NCBI GenBank assembly: GCA_002502095.1
Contig: DAPJ01000005.1
Coordinates: 1,034-65,033, forward strand
Source of the DNA: Euryarchaeota archaeon UBA62
GTDB taxonomy: Archaea > Thermoplasmatota > Poseidoniia > Poseidoniales > Thalassarchaeaceae
Direction of reading: 5' to 3'
Length of the DNA stretch: 64,000 nt
The notes under the pieces are model-generated. The model was not told the origin of the DNA. It saw nothing but the letters and a program-made list of their open reading frames with translations, and made no database searches. Below, one piece after another: positions 1-9,100 of the stretch. Numbering within the stretch: the stretch's first letter is position 1; every line of letters starts with the position of its first letter. The translations under genes and the position numbers were made by a program.

Positions 1-493
1 GGTGCTTCCATCGAACTTTGTCCATCCACTTGTACCTGATGATTTCGTTATGGTGATCATGGTCCGGGTCCCTGAGAGCCGCCCAGTAGTGATCGTATAC
101 TTCCCTATCATAAATGGCCCCTTTCAGGCGGAAGTACTCTAGTTGTGCCTTCGGCACCAAAGGAGAGAGCCGTCCAGAATTCGATATTGAAATGAAAGCG
201 AAATATGGGCCGAGTCCGAGCTGCACAAAGATACCGGTGAAAAAGAAAAGCGTCTTCAAATTCATCCCTACGGCGCCAGATTCACCCTCAGCCGGAAGCC
301 CGATGTTCCACAATATCCAGCCAGCAAAGAAGAACAAGATACCGCATACAAAGAGAAATAGCCTGTAACCGGTCCCTGTGCTTGGCTTATCCTTCACCCG
401 GATTGCCTCGATCAATTTATCCTGGAGCATGCCATCTTGGTACCAACGGACCTTCCACCAAAAGGGAGCAAATTCTTCGGCATCCTCGGTCAT
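1..493 (-). CDS. Membrane protein, truncated by the window edge
   Basis: An open frame on the minus strand begins with ATG at 493 and runs off the left edge without a stop, giving at least 164 residues. The protein starts MTEDAEEFAPFWWKVRWYQD. It then has two hydrophobic stretches, around residues 47-65 (LFLFVCGILFFAGWILW) and 78-100 (LKTLFFFTGIFVQLGLGPYF). A charged, His- and Trp-rich part near the cut end includes YDHYWAALRDPDHDHHNE. This looks like a small two-helix membrane protein with a soluble C-terminal part. I do not recognise the family. A purine-rich GGGAG lies about 6 bases before the ATG and supports this start. It lies 130 bases downstream of the lipoprotein gene on the same strand and could be co-transcribed with it. 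Confidence 0.6.
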   Translation of the reverse strand, partial: MTEDAEEFAPFWWKVRWYQDGMLQDKLIEAIRVKDKPSTGTGYRLFLFVCGILFFFAGWILWNIGLPAEGESGAVGMNLKTLFFFTGIFVQLGLGPYFAFISISNSGRLSPLVPKAQLEYFRLKGAIYDREVYDHYWAALRDPDHDHHNEIIRYKWMDKVRWKH

Positions 494-623
494 CTTATCT
501 CCCGACAAGAGATTCCTCTATGATACATGTGGCGTATTCCGTGGTAACGTTATACCGGCTTAACAATCTATTCTTCACCCATGCCGACGATAAACTCGGC
601 TCCAAGTTCCATATATCTCTGAT

Positions 624-1232
624 TCAGAATGGATTGATGATTGCTGATATCTCTTCGATAATCTCGAAGTCAGGGTAGTACTTCACGTTCTGCCACACTA
701 TCTGGCCATCCGGCCCGAGAACCTGTAGGGTCGGCGTCCTCGGGTTCCCGAAGGCTTCGCCAAGAGGTACGGTGCTCGGCATGCCTGTCTCGGCGTCCCA
801 TGCAACTGCGGATGAGTAAGGCGTCAACACGGGCCATGGGGAATACTGCTCCGACGAGTTGTTCCCAAAAACATCGAAGAATGATTCCCTGCTTTCGAAA
901 CTCGGGTATCTTTGGACGGTGATAACGTTCGATTCGTTGGATATCGTACCATTGGCGACGGACTCCCTGATCATCTCGGTCCACTCATGACATCCTCGAC
1001 AGCCAGATGCTGCCCACAGGATGAGGGTGTTCTGACCCGAAGAGTTCTCTAGCACATTGTACTCGTTGTATCCGTCCACTTCCCTGTCAAGCGTCTGAGC
1101 AACGATGTTCATCCTGTTGAGTGAGCTTTCACTTTCTGAGTCCGACACATCAACATCTGACACGTCAGAAATACACCCAGAAAGTGGCAGGAGTATGCAG
1201 GTCATCAGTAGTGGGAGCCAGTTCATGAACAT
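624..1232 (-). CDS. Thioredoxin-fold lipoprotein
   Basis: A 202-residue protein with an N-terminal hydrophobic segment ending in a lipobox-like LSGC (Cys20), so it is probably lipid-anchored outside the cytoplasmic membrane. A Ser/Asp-rich linker (residues 21-40) follows. The rest fits a thioredoxin-like fold. A strand ILWAASGC leads into the redox motif CRGC (Cys78, Cys81), and the segment FGNPRTPTLQVLGPDGQIVW near residue 170 carries the cis-proline strand typical of thioredoxins. The likely role is disulfide exchange or thiol reduction at the cell surface. That role is inferred from the fold and motif; no partner is encoded next to it. Two upstream in-frame ATGs (residues 1 and 3) make the exact start slightly uncertain. 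Confidence 0.72.
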   Translation of the reverse strand: MFMNWLPLLMTCILLPLSGCISDVSDVDVSDSESESSLNRMNIVAQTLDREVDGYNEYNVLENSSGQNTLILWAASGCRGCHEWTEMIRESVANGTISNESNVITVQRYPSFESRESFFDVFGNNSSEQYSPWPVLTPYSSAVAWDAETGMPSTVPLGEAFGNPRTPTLQVLGPDGQIVWQNVKYYPDFEIIEEISAIINPF

Positions 1233-1319
1233 GTGATTGTTCAGAGAATCATAAAGAGTTGTTTCTGTTTGTACTCTAACTCACGCTAAAATCATACAAG
1301 TGTTTATGATTGATTTTGA

Positions 1320-2210
1320 ATGGCATTCACCATGCGAAGTGTTGTTCGAATCGTACCGACTCATTCTGTGATGGAAGGAGGGGGTTTCAAGGTACGTAGG
1401 CCGTATTCCATGAGCAGTCTGCTTAGTCCGTTTCTGTTGTTAGACGAGATGGGGCCAAACATCACTGAGCCCGGCGAGGCTGTGGGTGCCCCTTGGCACC
1501 CGCACAGGGGATTCGAGACGGTTACTTATCTCCTCGATGGCCGGATGAAGCACGAAGATAGTGCAGGGAATAAAGGGGAGCTCAACCCCGGAGATGTTCA
1601 GTGGATGACCGCGGGTAGGGGAATTATCCACTCCGAGTTGCCACATGATGAATTCCAGAAAACAGGCGGGAGGACCCATGGCTTCCAGATTTGGGTCAAT
1701 CTCCCATCAGAGCATAAGATGATGCCACCGAGATATCAGGAGATCCCAGCCACCGAGTCTCCAACTATCGAAAAAGACGGAGTTTGGGCGAGAGTCATAG
1801 CAGGGGAATGCTTGGGCGTCTCTTCATCGATCGACACCGTCATCCCGATCACGCTCATCCACGTAAAGATGGAGGACGGCGCCAAGCTGAATCAACAGAT
1901 AGAATCTCAATTGAATTCGATGATATATGTTTTTTCTGGCAAGATCACAGTCTTCAATGAGGCCCGAGTGAAGGAATATCCACAGGTATTGGGACTCGGC
2001 GTCAACCAACAGGTCAGGGATGGAGAGTTAGCTCTGCTGTCAGAAGGCCACGAGGTCGAGTTCCATTCTAACGGGGCTTCCGAGCTCTTGATCCTGGCAG
2101 GTCCCGAGTTGAATGAGCCTATCTCTCGATACGGCCCGTTCGTGATGAACACCAGGGAAGAAATTGAACAGGCATTTGAGGATTACAGAAATGGCACGTT
2201 TGCAAACTAG
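1320..2210 (+). CDS. Pirin family protein
   Basis: A 296-residue bicupin of the pirin family, close to the usual length of about 290. The N-terminal cupin has the metal ligands in the expected places: His60 and His62 in WHPHRGFETVTYLLDG, and His104 and Glu106 in GRGIIHSE. The pirin signature GDVQWMTAGRGIIHSE is complete. The C-terminal cupin is more degenerate, as is usual. Pirins bind iron or another divalent metal; some act as quercetin dioxygenases or regulators, so the substrate cannot be told from sequence. A TATA-like GTTTATGA at 1300-1307 would place the transcript start near 1330. The second ATG at 1332 (MRSVVRIV) is therefore a good alternative, leaderless start. Its stop codon overlaps that of the convergent gene. 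Confidence 0.9.
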   Translation: MAFTMRSVVRIVPTHSVMEGGGFKVRRPYSMSSLLSPFLLLDEMGPNITEPGEAVGAPWHPHRGFETVTYLLDGRMKHEDSAGNKGELNPGDVQWMTAGRGIIHSELPHDEFQKTGGRTHGFQIWVNLPSEHKMMPPRYQEIPATESPTIEKDGVWARVIAGECLGVSSSIDTVIPITLIHVKMEDGAKLNQQIESQLNSMIYVFSGKITVFNEARVKEYPQVLGLGVNQQVRDGELALLSEGHEVEFHSNGASELLILAGPELNEPISRYGPFVMNTREEIEQAFEDYRNGTFAN

Positions 2211-3934
2211 TCGTCACTGTAGTCCTCTTCGGAACTCTTCCTGACGAGCCAAATTCCGATGATTAGCATAGTGACAGCTAAGGCAACGAGTATGGAAACC
2301 ATAGGTAATCCATCCTCTTCCACGCTTTCGACCCACGACACAGTCCCGGAGGAAAACGTTCCTCCTCCGAAGGAATCATCTGATACCAGTTGCGTCGGTG
2401 TCAGTATCTCGCAATCCAGACTGTAATCCCCAGTCGCGCCTCCTCTCCAATCGAACAACATCTCGCCCGTCTGACCGGCATTTAGCACCAGCCCTTGGAA
2501 TCCACCGATATCGGCATCCAAACCCGTCTCAACTACATCGCAGGAGATGTAGAAGCTAGCAGGGGCGCTTCCAATGTTCGTAAACGAGGCACGCATTGGC
2601 ACGGAGCTACCAGCATAACCCACTGGTTCCGAGACGCCCTCTTCGAGTACGATCTCCAGATTTGACCACTCTACGTGCGGAGTACTATCGCTTACGTATT
2701 GTACGTCATTCCATGAAAGGGGTATGCTGTATCCGCCGTAGTCGTCAATCCCAGAGCCATCCGGGTTCCAGCCAGTCCTGTATGAGATTATCTCAATCGT
2801 TGCAGACTCGCTCCAAATTGTCCCATTCGACCAGCCAACCTCGACCACTCTCTCTCCGCCTCCATTGACCAAGGCCTCCCCGGAGTCATCGCTGAAAGAC
2901 TCGAAGGACGTGGATTCAGCAACCCCAATCCCATTGACTTTGAAAACCACTCCTTTGGAGTCGAACACCACCTTCTGATCCACAATCCTCCGTTCCCATC
3001 TGTCTGTGAATCCTCCGCTCCCATTGGAATTTTCCCAGGTTATCTCACTGAATCCTGTTCCTCTGACATCATGGTCATCTAGGCTGTTACTGAATGTTGA
3101 GTTAGTTATTCGGACGACAGAACCGTCCCCTAGAGATATTATTGGTCCGACTCTATCAAAACTACTATCATTGGAAACAAGGGACCCATTTTCGCCAATG
3201 GTTAATTTGGCCCCGGTTAGGTAAGAGCTACTCATACTCATGAGTCCGTTTACCACGATTTCAGACCCTCTAGGGCCTGCCGCCATCATATTCATTCTAT
3301 CAAGGTGAACTCCTTCGATTACTATCTCTGAATTGCCCACCTCAATAATAACCTCTGATACTGAAACCGAGGATTGCCCGTAGCCTATCAAGCCAATCCA
3401 AATTTCCTCATCGTCCACATCGCTGAACTCGAATGTGTGACTGCTTCCGTTTAGCGAGATTGGTTCCGAGTCGCCCACAAACGCTTGGCCTCCGTAGTAG
3501 CTGACCCCTCCAACGGAATGCATGGTCATGGTGAAATCTCCCTCTATGCCATCATTTGGGACTCTGAATGAGGCCCTACTTTCTTCATCCCAGTAACCAT
3601 ATCCCATCAATCCATTACCACAAGCCATTCCGTCTGGGATCCCAGGCTCATCCCAGATTCCGCATTCGAGCATGGAATTATCCACATTTAGGATTCCTCC
3701 CTCATCAACCGTGATATTACAGGTCAAGTCGACTGATGTATCTCTGATTGTAAGTACCCCTCCATCCATAATCCTGACGTGATCGTAATCACACGTCAAC
3801 AAGCCCCCATCTGCCTCCCAAGTTACACTTGTGTCGATGGTGGTTTCATTCTCCTGTGCGGTTGCAAATCCACTCACTACTACTAAGGACATCAACATAA
3901 TCAATGCCTGAAGGACTGCTAATCTCTTGCTCAT
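2207..3934 (-). CDS. Secreted surface protein with C-terminal anchor
   Basis: A protein of about 575 residues. The open frame extends upstream to a TTG, but ATG at 3934 gives a clean signal peptide (MSKRLAVLQALIMLMSLVVV, then a cleavage-like AQE), so I chose it. The ectodomain is Gly/Ser/Asp-rich with short repeating beta-strands in its first half, such as VRIMDGGVLTIRDTSV and ITVDEGGILNVDNSML. These suggest a beta-helix or beta-solenoid. A CARDB-like segment (ASFTNIGSAPASFYISCDVV) follows in the second half. One transmembrane helix near the C-terminus (MVSILVALAVTMLIIGIWLV) ends in a short charged tail, KSSEEDYSDD. This is the type I membrane topology repeated in several other proteins of the window. 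No enzymatic motif is visible. It probably forms part of the cell envelope or binds a ligand outside. Confidence 0.75.
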   Translation of the reverse strand: MSKRLAVLQALIMLMSLVVVSGFATAQENETTIDTSVTWEADGGLLTCDYDHVRIMDGGVLTIRDTSVDLTCNITVDEGGILNVDNSMLECGIWDEPGIPDGMACGNGLMGYGYWDEESRASFRVPNDGIEGDFTMTMHSVGGVSYYGGQAFVGDSEPISLNGSSHTFEFSDVDDEEIWIGLIGYGQSSVSVSEVIIEVGNSEIVIEGVHLDRMNMMAAGPRGSEIVVNGLMSMSSSYLTGAKLTIGENGSLVSNDSSFDRVGPIISLGDGSVVRITNSTFSNSLDDHDVRGTGFSEITWENSNGSGGFTDRWERRIVDQKVVFDSKGVVFKVNGIGVAESTSFESFSDDSGEALVNGGGERVVEVGWSNGTIWSESATIEIISYRTGWNPDGSGIDDYGGYSIPLSWNDVQYVSDSTPHVEWSNLEIVLEEGVSEPVGYAGSSVPMRASFTNIGSAPASFYISCDVVETGLDADIGGFQGLVLNAGQTGEMLFDWRGGATGDYSLDCEILTPTQLVSDDSFGGGTFSSGTVSWVESVEEDGLPMVSILVALAVTMLIIGIWLVRKSSEEDYSDD

Positions 3935-4044
3935 AGCTCTAGGGACGGTAGTTGGCAAATCAATGATTTCCCTGCTGAAGTCGGTATTGGGTCAAATACG
4001 ACGGTTACCAAATCACTCATACACCGGCCACTACTGGGCAGGAC

Positions 4045-4734
4045 GTGGAAACCGTACAGACGCTCTCTGAGTCATTCAATGACTCATCATGGGGCTTCGC
4101 ACTGAACATAGTCACTGTTCTGCTAATGTACGGCCCCTTCTACCTGGCCAACACTGGTGCTATGCTTTTCGGTAAGTGGATTCCAGATAAGTTCGGCTTC
4201 GATAGTATCGTAATAGATCAAGGAAGGACTCTGAGTGATGGATTCAGAGCTCTGGGAGACGGAAAGACGTGGAATGGATTCTTTGGAGGGGCGTTCTTTA
4301 GCGGTGTCTTGACTCTTCTGACACACCAACTGTGGGGGGGAAGAAACGATGCTGAATCCAGGCCTTTCATTGATCCGACTCTCTGGGCAACTTCCGATGA
4401 CTGGTTCTGGATAGGTGGAGAATGGGGTGCGGCCTTTACCATGGGATTTGTACTCGGGGTGGCCTGTATGACTGGCGATTTGGTTGGGTCCTACTTCAAG
4501 AGGAGGAAGGGTCACAAAAGAGAGGGCAATGAGAGCTCTCAGGCACCTATCCTGGATACTCTGACTTTCGCTATTGTCATATTTATCGCCGCTTTTCTGT
4601 TTTTCGAAGGACAAATCATCACCAGTCCAGATTTATTGGATGAGATTATTGTCCTGCTGATCTTGACCCCGGTGATTCACAGGGTGACTAATATCCTTGG
4701 ATTCAAGCTTGGGCTGAAGTCAGTTCCATACTGA
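4045..4734 (+). CDS. carS: CDP-archaeol synthase (CarS)
   Basis: A 229-residue polytopic membrane protein of the DUF46/CarS family. This enzyme transfers CTP onto digeranylgeranylglyceryl phosphate to make CDP-archaeol, the branch-point precursor of archaeal phospholipids. The family signature is clear: GRTLSDGFRALGDGKTWNGF around residues 60-80 matches the conserved Gly/Asp/Lys cytoplasmic motif, and GDLVGSYFKRRKG with a later PILDTL matches the second conserved loop. About five membrane helices are predicted. It is longer than the usual 165-180 residues, partly through an insert (GGRNDAESRPFIDPTLWATS) between helices. The start is GTG. It lies 55 bases before purD on the same strand. Confidence 0.85.
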   Translation: METVQTLSESFNDSSWGFALNIVTVLLMYGPFYLANTGAMLFGKWIPDKFGFDSIVIDQGRTLSDGFRALGDGKTWNGFFGGAFFSGVLTLLTHQLWGGRNDAESRPFIDPTLWATSDDWFWIGGEWGAAFTMGFVLGVACMTGDLVGSYFKRRKGHKREGNESSQAPILDTLTFAIVIFIAAFLFFEGQIITSPDLLDEIIVLLILTPVIHRVTNILGFKLGLKSVPY

Positions 4735-4789
4735 AAACAGCTAACAGTAGAGTTATGCCCCGCGTGTCATGCGGGCAATCATGACAGCC

Positions 4790-6058
4790 ATGACAGTGCT
4801 GATTATCGGCTCTGGAGGAAGAGAGCATGCCTTGGCAATAGGCCTATCTCAGGCCCCCTCAGTCGGCTCAATTCACACGGCCCCAGGGAACGCAGGAACG
4901 GCGACTCTCGGAACTAATCACCAGATTGATGCCATGGATATCGAGGGGCTGGTCACTCTGGCACAGGAAATATCCGCTGATTTGGTAGTTGTAGGTCCTG
5001 AAGGGCCTCTAGTAGCAGGAATTTCCGATAGGCTGAGAGAAATTGGGATTCCCAGCTTCGGGCCAGGTGCAAAAGGGGCTATGTTGGAAGGGTCAAAGAC
5101 ACATGCAAAGGATCTGATGGGAAAATTAGACATTCCCACCGCTGATTCTGTCAGATTGGATAAATATTCAGATATCGAAGTTTTTCTACACGGAAATCCT
5201 CCCCCATGGGTCATCAAAAGAGACGTTCTTGCAGCGGGAAAGGGAGTAGTGGTCACGTCCGACATCGACGACGCATCGAAGTTTATTTCTGATTCCATCG
5301 AGGGAGATGGATTTGTCATCGCAGAAGAATTTCTACAAGGTGAGGAAGCATCTTTATTGGTGCTAATGGATGAATCAGGCTATGTTTGTCTGCCTCCGAG
5401 CCAAGACCACAAGAGGGCCTGGGATGGGGATAGGGGCCCTAACACTGGAGGAATGGGCGCATACGCCCCCGCCCCCATAGTCACTACATCAGTACTGACG
5501 AGGGCAGTTGACGAGATTGTTGAGCCAATGCACCATTACCTGAGGAACCAAGAAGACCCCTACCGAGGAGTTCTCTATGTCGGATTAATGATCGATTCTG
5601 ATGGGGCCCCCCGGGTAGTTGAGTACAATGTCAGGTTTGGAGATCCGGAAACTCAAGTTACTATTCCCCTGATAGAAGGAGATCTGGGGGAGCTCCTACT
5701 CGCTACTGCAACAGGTAATCTTTCCAGTCTATCCCCCTCTTTTTCCGATTCCCACTCAGCAACTGTGGTTCTGGCCTCGCAAGGATATCCAGAATCATCC
5801 GAAACAGGCAGGGAGATTTATGGGGCAGACTTGGAGATAGACGAGGGCGTCTTGAGAGGCTACGTTCACCTCGCAGGAGCGTCGATGATTAGTGGTATAT
5901 TGGTATCTAGTGGCGGTAGGGTTTTAGCGGCTACCGGAATAGCTCCTAACTTAAGTGAGGCATTGGACGTAGCCTACCAAATTATGAACTCAATTTCTCT
6001 GGAAGGTTCACATTTTAGGACCGATATTGGACATAGGGCATTATCTCCAAAAGAGTAG
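4790..6058 (+). CDS. purD: Phosphoribosylamine-glycine ligase (PurD)
   Basis: An ATP-grasp enzyme of about 422 residues that joins phosphoribosylamine and glycine to give GAR in de novo purine synthesis. The N-terminus MTVLIIGSGGREHALA is the family hallmark and fixes the preferred start at 4790. Two in-frame ATGs, at 4769 and 4781, lie just upstream. Further conserved blocks are VVGPEGPLVAGI, the ATP-grasp lysine segment WVIKRDVLAAGKGVVV, SLLVLMDESGYV, PPSQDHKRAWDGDRGPNTGGMGAY and EYNVRFGDPETQV. Length and domain order are normal and no catalytic block is missing. No other purine gene lies nearby; carS is just upstream on the same strand. Confidence 0.95.
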   Translation: MTVLIIGSGGREHALAIGLSQAPSVGSIHTAPGNAGTATLGTNHQIDAMDIEGLVTLAQEISADLVVVGPEGPLVAGISDRLREIGIPSFGPGAKGAMLEGSKTHAKDLMGKLDIPTADSVRLDKYSDIEVFLHGNPPPWVIKRDVLAAGKGVVVTSDIDDASKFISDSIEGDGFVIAEEFLQGEEASLLVLMDESGYVCLPPSQDHKRAWDGDRGPNTGGMGAYAPAPIVTTSVLTRAVDEIVEPMHHYLRNQEDPYRGVLYVGLMIDSDGAPRVVEYNVRFGDPETQVTIPLIEGDLGELLLATATGNLSSLSPSFSDSHSATVVLASQGYPESSETGREIYGADLEIDEGVLRGYVHLAGASMISGILVSSGGRVLAATGIAPNLSEALDVAYQIMNSISLEGSHFRTDIGHRALSPKE

Positions 6059-6067
6059 CTTTTTGAT

Positions 6068-6141
6068 CATATATTTATCTCTAGTCTCTGAGAACGGTTA
6101 TAACAGAAAGTAAAATCGCGACGACGCTAGCCTTCAGGCTA
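6068..6141 (+). promoter_or_regulatory. Promoter and hairpin upstream of aglB
   Basis: Two A/T-rich TATA-like elements lie here: CATATATTTATC at 6068-6079 and TTATAA at 6098-6103. A perfect inverted repeat, TAGCC-TTCA-GGCTA (6128-6141), follows 8 bases before the GTG at 6150. If the second TATA is used, transcription would start near 6126, so the RNA would begin with this hairpin. The sequence match is direct; the promoter assignment is inference. Confidence 0.4.
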
Positions 6142-6149
6142 AGCAGACG

Positions 6150-9100
6150 GTGAAACCAATGAACGTAAGAGAAGATGCGAAAGCAGACGGGAATTCCCTG
6201 AAGGAACTCGTGCCAGTTTCGGCCATATTGGTCGCCTTAGTGGCACTTTTCCTAGGGTCGGAGGCTTTAGCAAATGGAACAATGGAGAATGACGGGTACC
6301 TGCGAATCCTGACCCTCCCACTGGCGGCCGCACTCGCGGCGTCTATTGGAAGGGTCCTTTCTGTTTCAGAACTCGGGATACCAAGCCATTTCAAGACCGG
6401 AGTGTTGTCGATTCTATTCATAGCAGTTTCAGCCATCCCTGAGCTTGCTCCGGAATTACTAGAAATTGACACCATTGTCACCTTCACATTCACGTTCGTC
6501 GGGATAGCCACAATGATGCTGGTTAATTCGAACAGAAGGGAGGAGGCTAACTTACTGCTGGTAGCAGTAGTTGGATTCTTCCTTTCAGCATCCTTGGCGG
6601 CATCCACAGATTTCGGATCAGAATCATGGGCCGGGACAGATGAGGAAATGATTGACGCAGTCAGATCTTCCATGGCTTCAATTTTATTTGCGTTCTGGGC
6701 TTCTTCAATATCACTCGGCTTGATGGTCGTACTTGGCATGAGGGGGACATTAGACACGACTGGAGATGGTAAGCTATTCTCCGGAATCCCCTCATTCGAC
6801 ATTGAAAACGACTCATCCAGAAAAATGATGTCAGTTTTGGCACTTGTATTTGCGGTCCAGTTTATTCCGCTTGTATGGCTGTGCTCGATATCCGGGGACA
6901 CTGCAGTAGTAGATGGTGAGACCGTCTCAAATGCTCTGGTAAAGTACTCCGAACACCAGTATCTAGGCTCTGTATGGGCTCTAATGACGGCCTTGGTGAT
7001 ATTCGGATGGGCATTCTTCCGATCCGAGAGATGGCAGGTTATGGCCGCTTTGGTAGCTGTAAATTGGGTTCTTTACTCGGCGGCAAGATTAGTAGAGATT
7101 GGTAATCCACTGGGTATTGAAGTACTTCCTGCAAGCTCCGGGGACAGTACTTCCGCAGCCGCCTGGTTCTTCCTGATCTTCTGGTCCAATGTTGCGGCGT
7201 ACATCCTTTCGATTAGGGGATACTTCGGAGATACGGCCCCCCTCAGGGAGCATAGCGCCATGAGGGCATGGTGGAATGCGAACTACTACGGAATAATGAT
7301 CTCTCTGGCTTTGCTTGTCTCTCTAGCAATTAGGACTGGTTGGAACGTACTTCCAGCGATGAACGCCACAGGGACTCAGTTGTGGGACATGACTGGAGGC
7401 TCCGATCCTTGGTACATGAAGAGGGTAATCGATTATGTCGTAGCTGAGAGGAGCCACTTCATCTTCGACTCTGATCGCTCATATCCCATGGGTGTGATCA
7501 ATCCCAGGCCACCACTTTTCTCGTGGTCCCTCGCTCTTGGCGGACTGGGACTTAACTGGCTCACGGGATCATCCCAAGATCAGATGGTCTGGTGGAGCGT
7601 ATCTGCCATGCCAGCAGTTTACGGCGCCCTAATCGTACTTCCACTGGCAGGAATTGCAAGGAGGGTACACAGCGATCTCGCCGGAGTCGTCACCGCGTGG
7701 CTAATCGCCCTCATGCCAGGGCACATCGGCCACTCCACATTTGCATTGGCTGATCACGACTCTTTCGCACTGTTGTTCATCTCAATGGCTTTCTACTTCT
7801 GGGTAAGGGCTGTTGAGGGAATAAGAGATGAAAGACTGTTCAACGAGACCAGTAGAAATCCATTGTACCTGATAGCTGGAATAAGGGAGATGTGGATGAG
7901 GAATCCAATGGTTATGTCCTGTGCTACATTATCTGGCATTTCCTTCGCTACCGTAGCATTGGGATGGAAGGGATTCGTGTACGGTCCGGGAATCTTATTC
8001 CTAGCTTTCTCCGTACAGGCATTCCTCAATCTCTTCAGAGGCAGGGATAGCCTTCCTATTACAGCAGCCGCATTGCAGATGCTTCTTACTGCATTCGTGA
8101 TTCCGTTGCCTTTCTACATGTGGCCCGGACTAGATCTTCTTTTCGACCCTAGCGGTTTCCAACCGATGTTCTACATCATTGGATTCACATTTGCTTTGGG
8201 TTGGGTGACCTGTTCATTCAGGGACAAGCCTTGGCTTCTGGTAGTTGGTAGCGGAACTGCTCTCTTCGGTGCAATCCTACTCTCACTTTACGTCTTACAG
8301 GCATTGAACATATACAATGGATGGGACATTCTATTCACAGGTGGATTCTACTTCTCCAAGAATAAAATATTCGGTACCATCGGTGAAGCACAGGCCCCCA
8401 GTAGAGGGGTTCTGTTCGCTTCTTATGGTCCGGTAGTGTCCATAATTGCTATTTCCTGTGCGGTATATCTAATCTGGAGAGGAGCTAGAAAAGACCGTCA
8501 AAGTCACCTCCTCCTGGGATCATGGACCATTGTTGCGGCTTACATGGCTTGGAGCGCTGGTAGATTCATCTTCAACGCAACACCTGCAATGGCAGTTGTC
8601 GGGGGACTCGGCATTGCAATGCTATGGAAAGCAGCAAATCCCGCAGATTTCCTCAAGGAGTATCGTAGAGCTGGAATCGGAAACCCCTCTGCTAGGAGGA
8701 GATCGACATTTACAGCATCCAGAAGACATCCTGGAATACCTGCTCTGATGATGGTTTTCTTGCTCGTTGCAAGTCAGCACGCGACTTACGGCATAGACTC
8801 TGGAATTCCCCGGGGGGAAGAGGCGGCTACCGACGTCGATCAGGCCATCTACGAAATAGCACCAGACTTCCTGCGTTGGTCCATTGGAGATTTCTCAATA
8901 CTTCAGGACGAAGAATACGATCCCGATTCAGGGATGCTAAGGTACATGGGGACCTTCGGCCCAGGTTTCAATGGGGCAGATTGGAATACGGCATATCAGT
9001 GGCTATCTGAACAGGATACAGAAGTTGGCTTCAGTGAGAGGCCTGCCTTTGTCTCATGGTGGGACTATGGATTCCAGGCTCTCACACAGGGGCAGCATCC

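Noticed and set aside
4123..4614. 163-codon minus-strand frame opposite carS
   Set aside because: carS has conserved family motifs over this stretch; the opposite frame has no motif and an unlikely composition.
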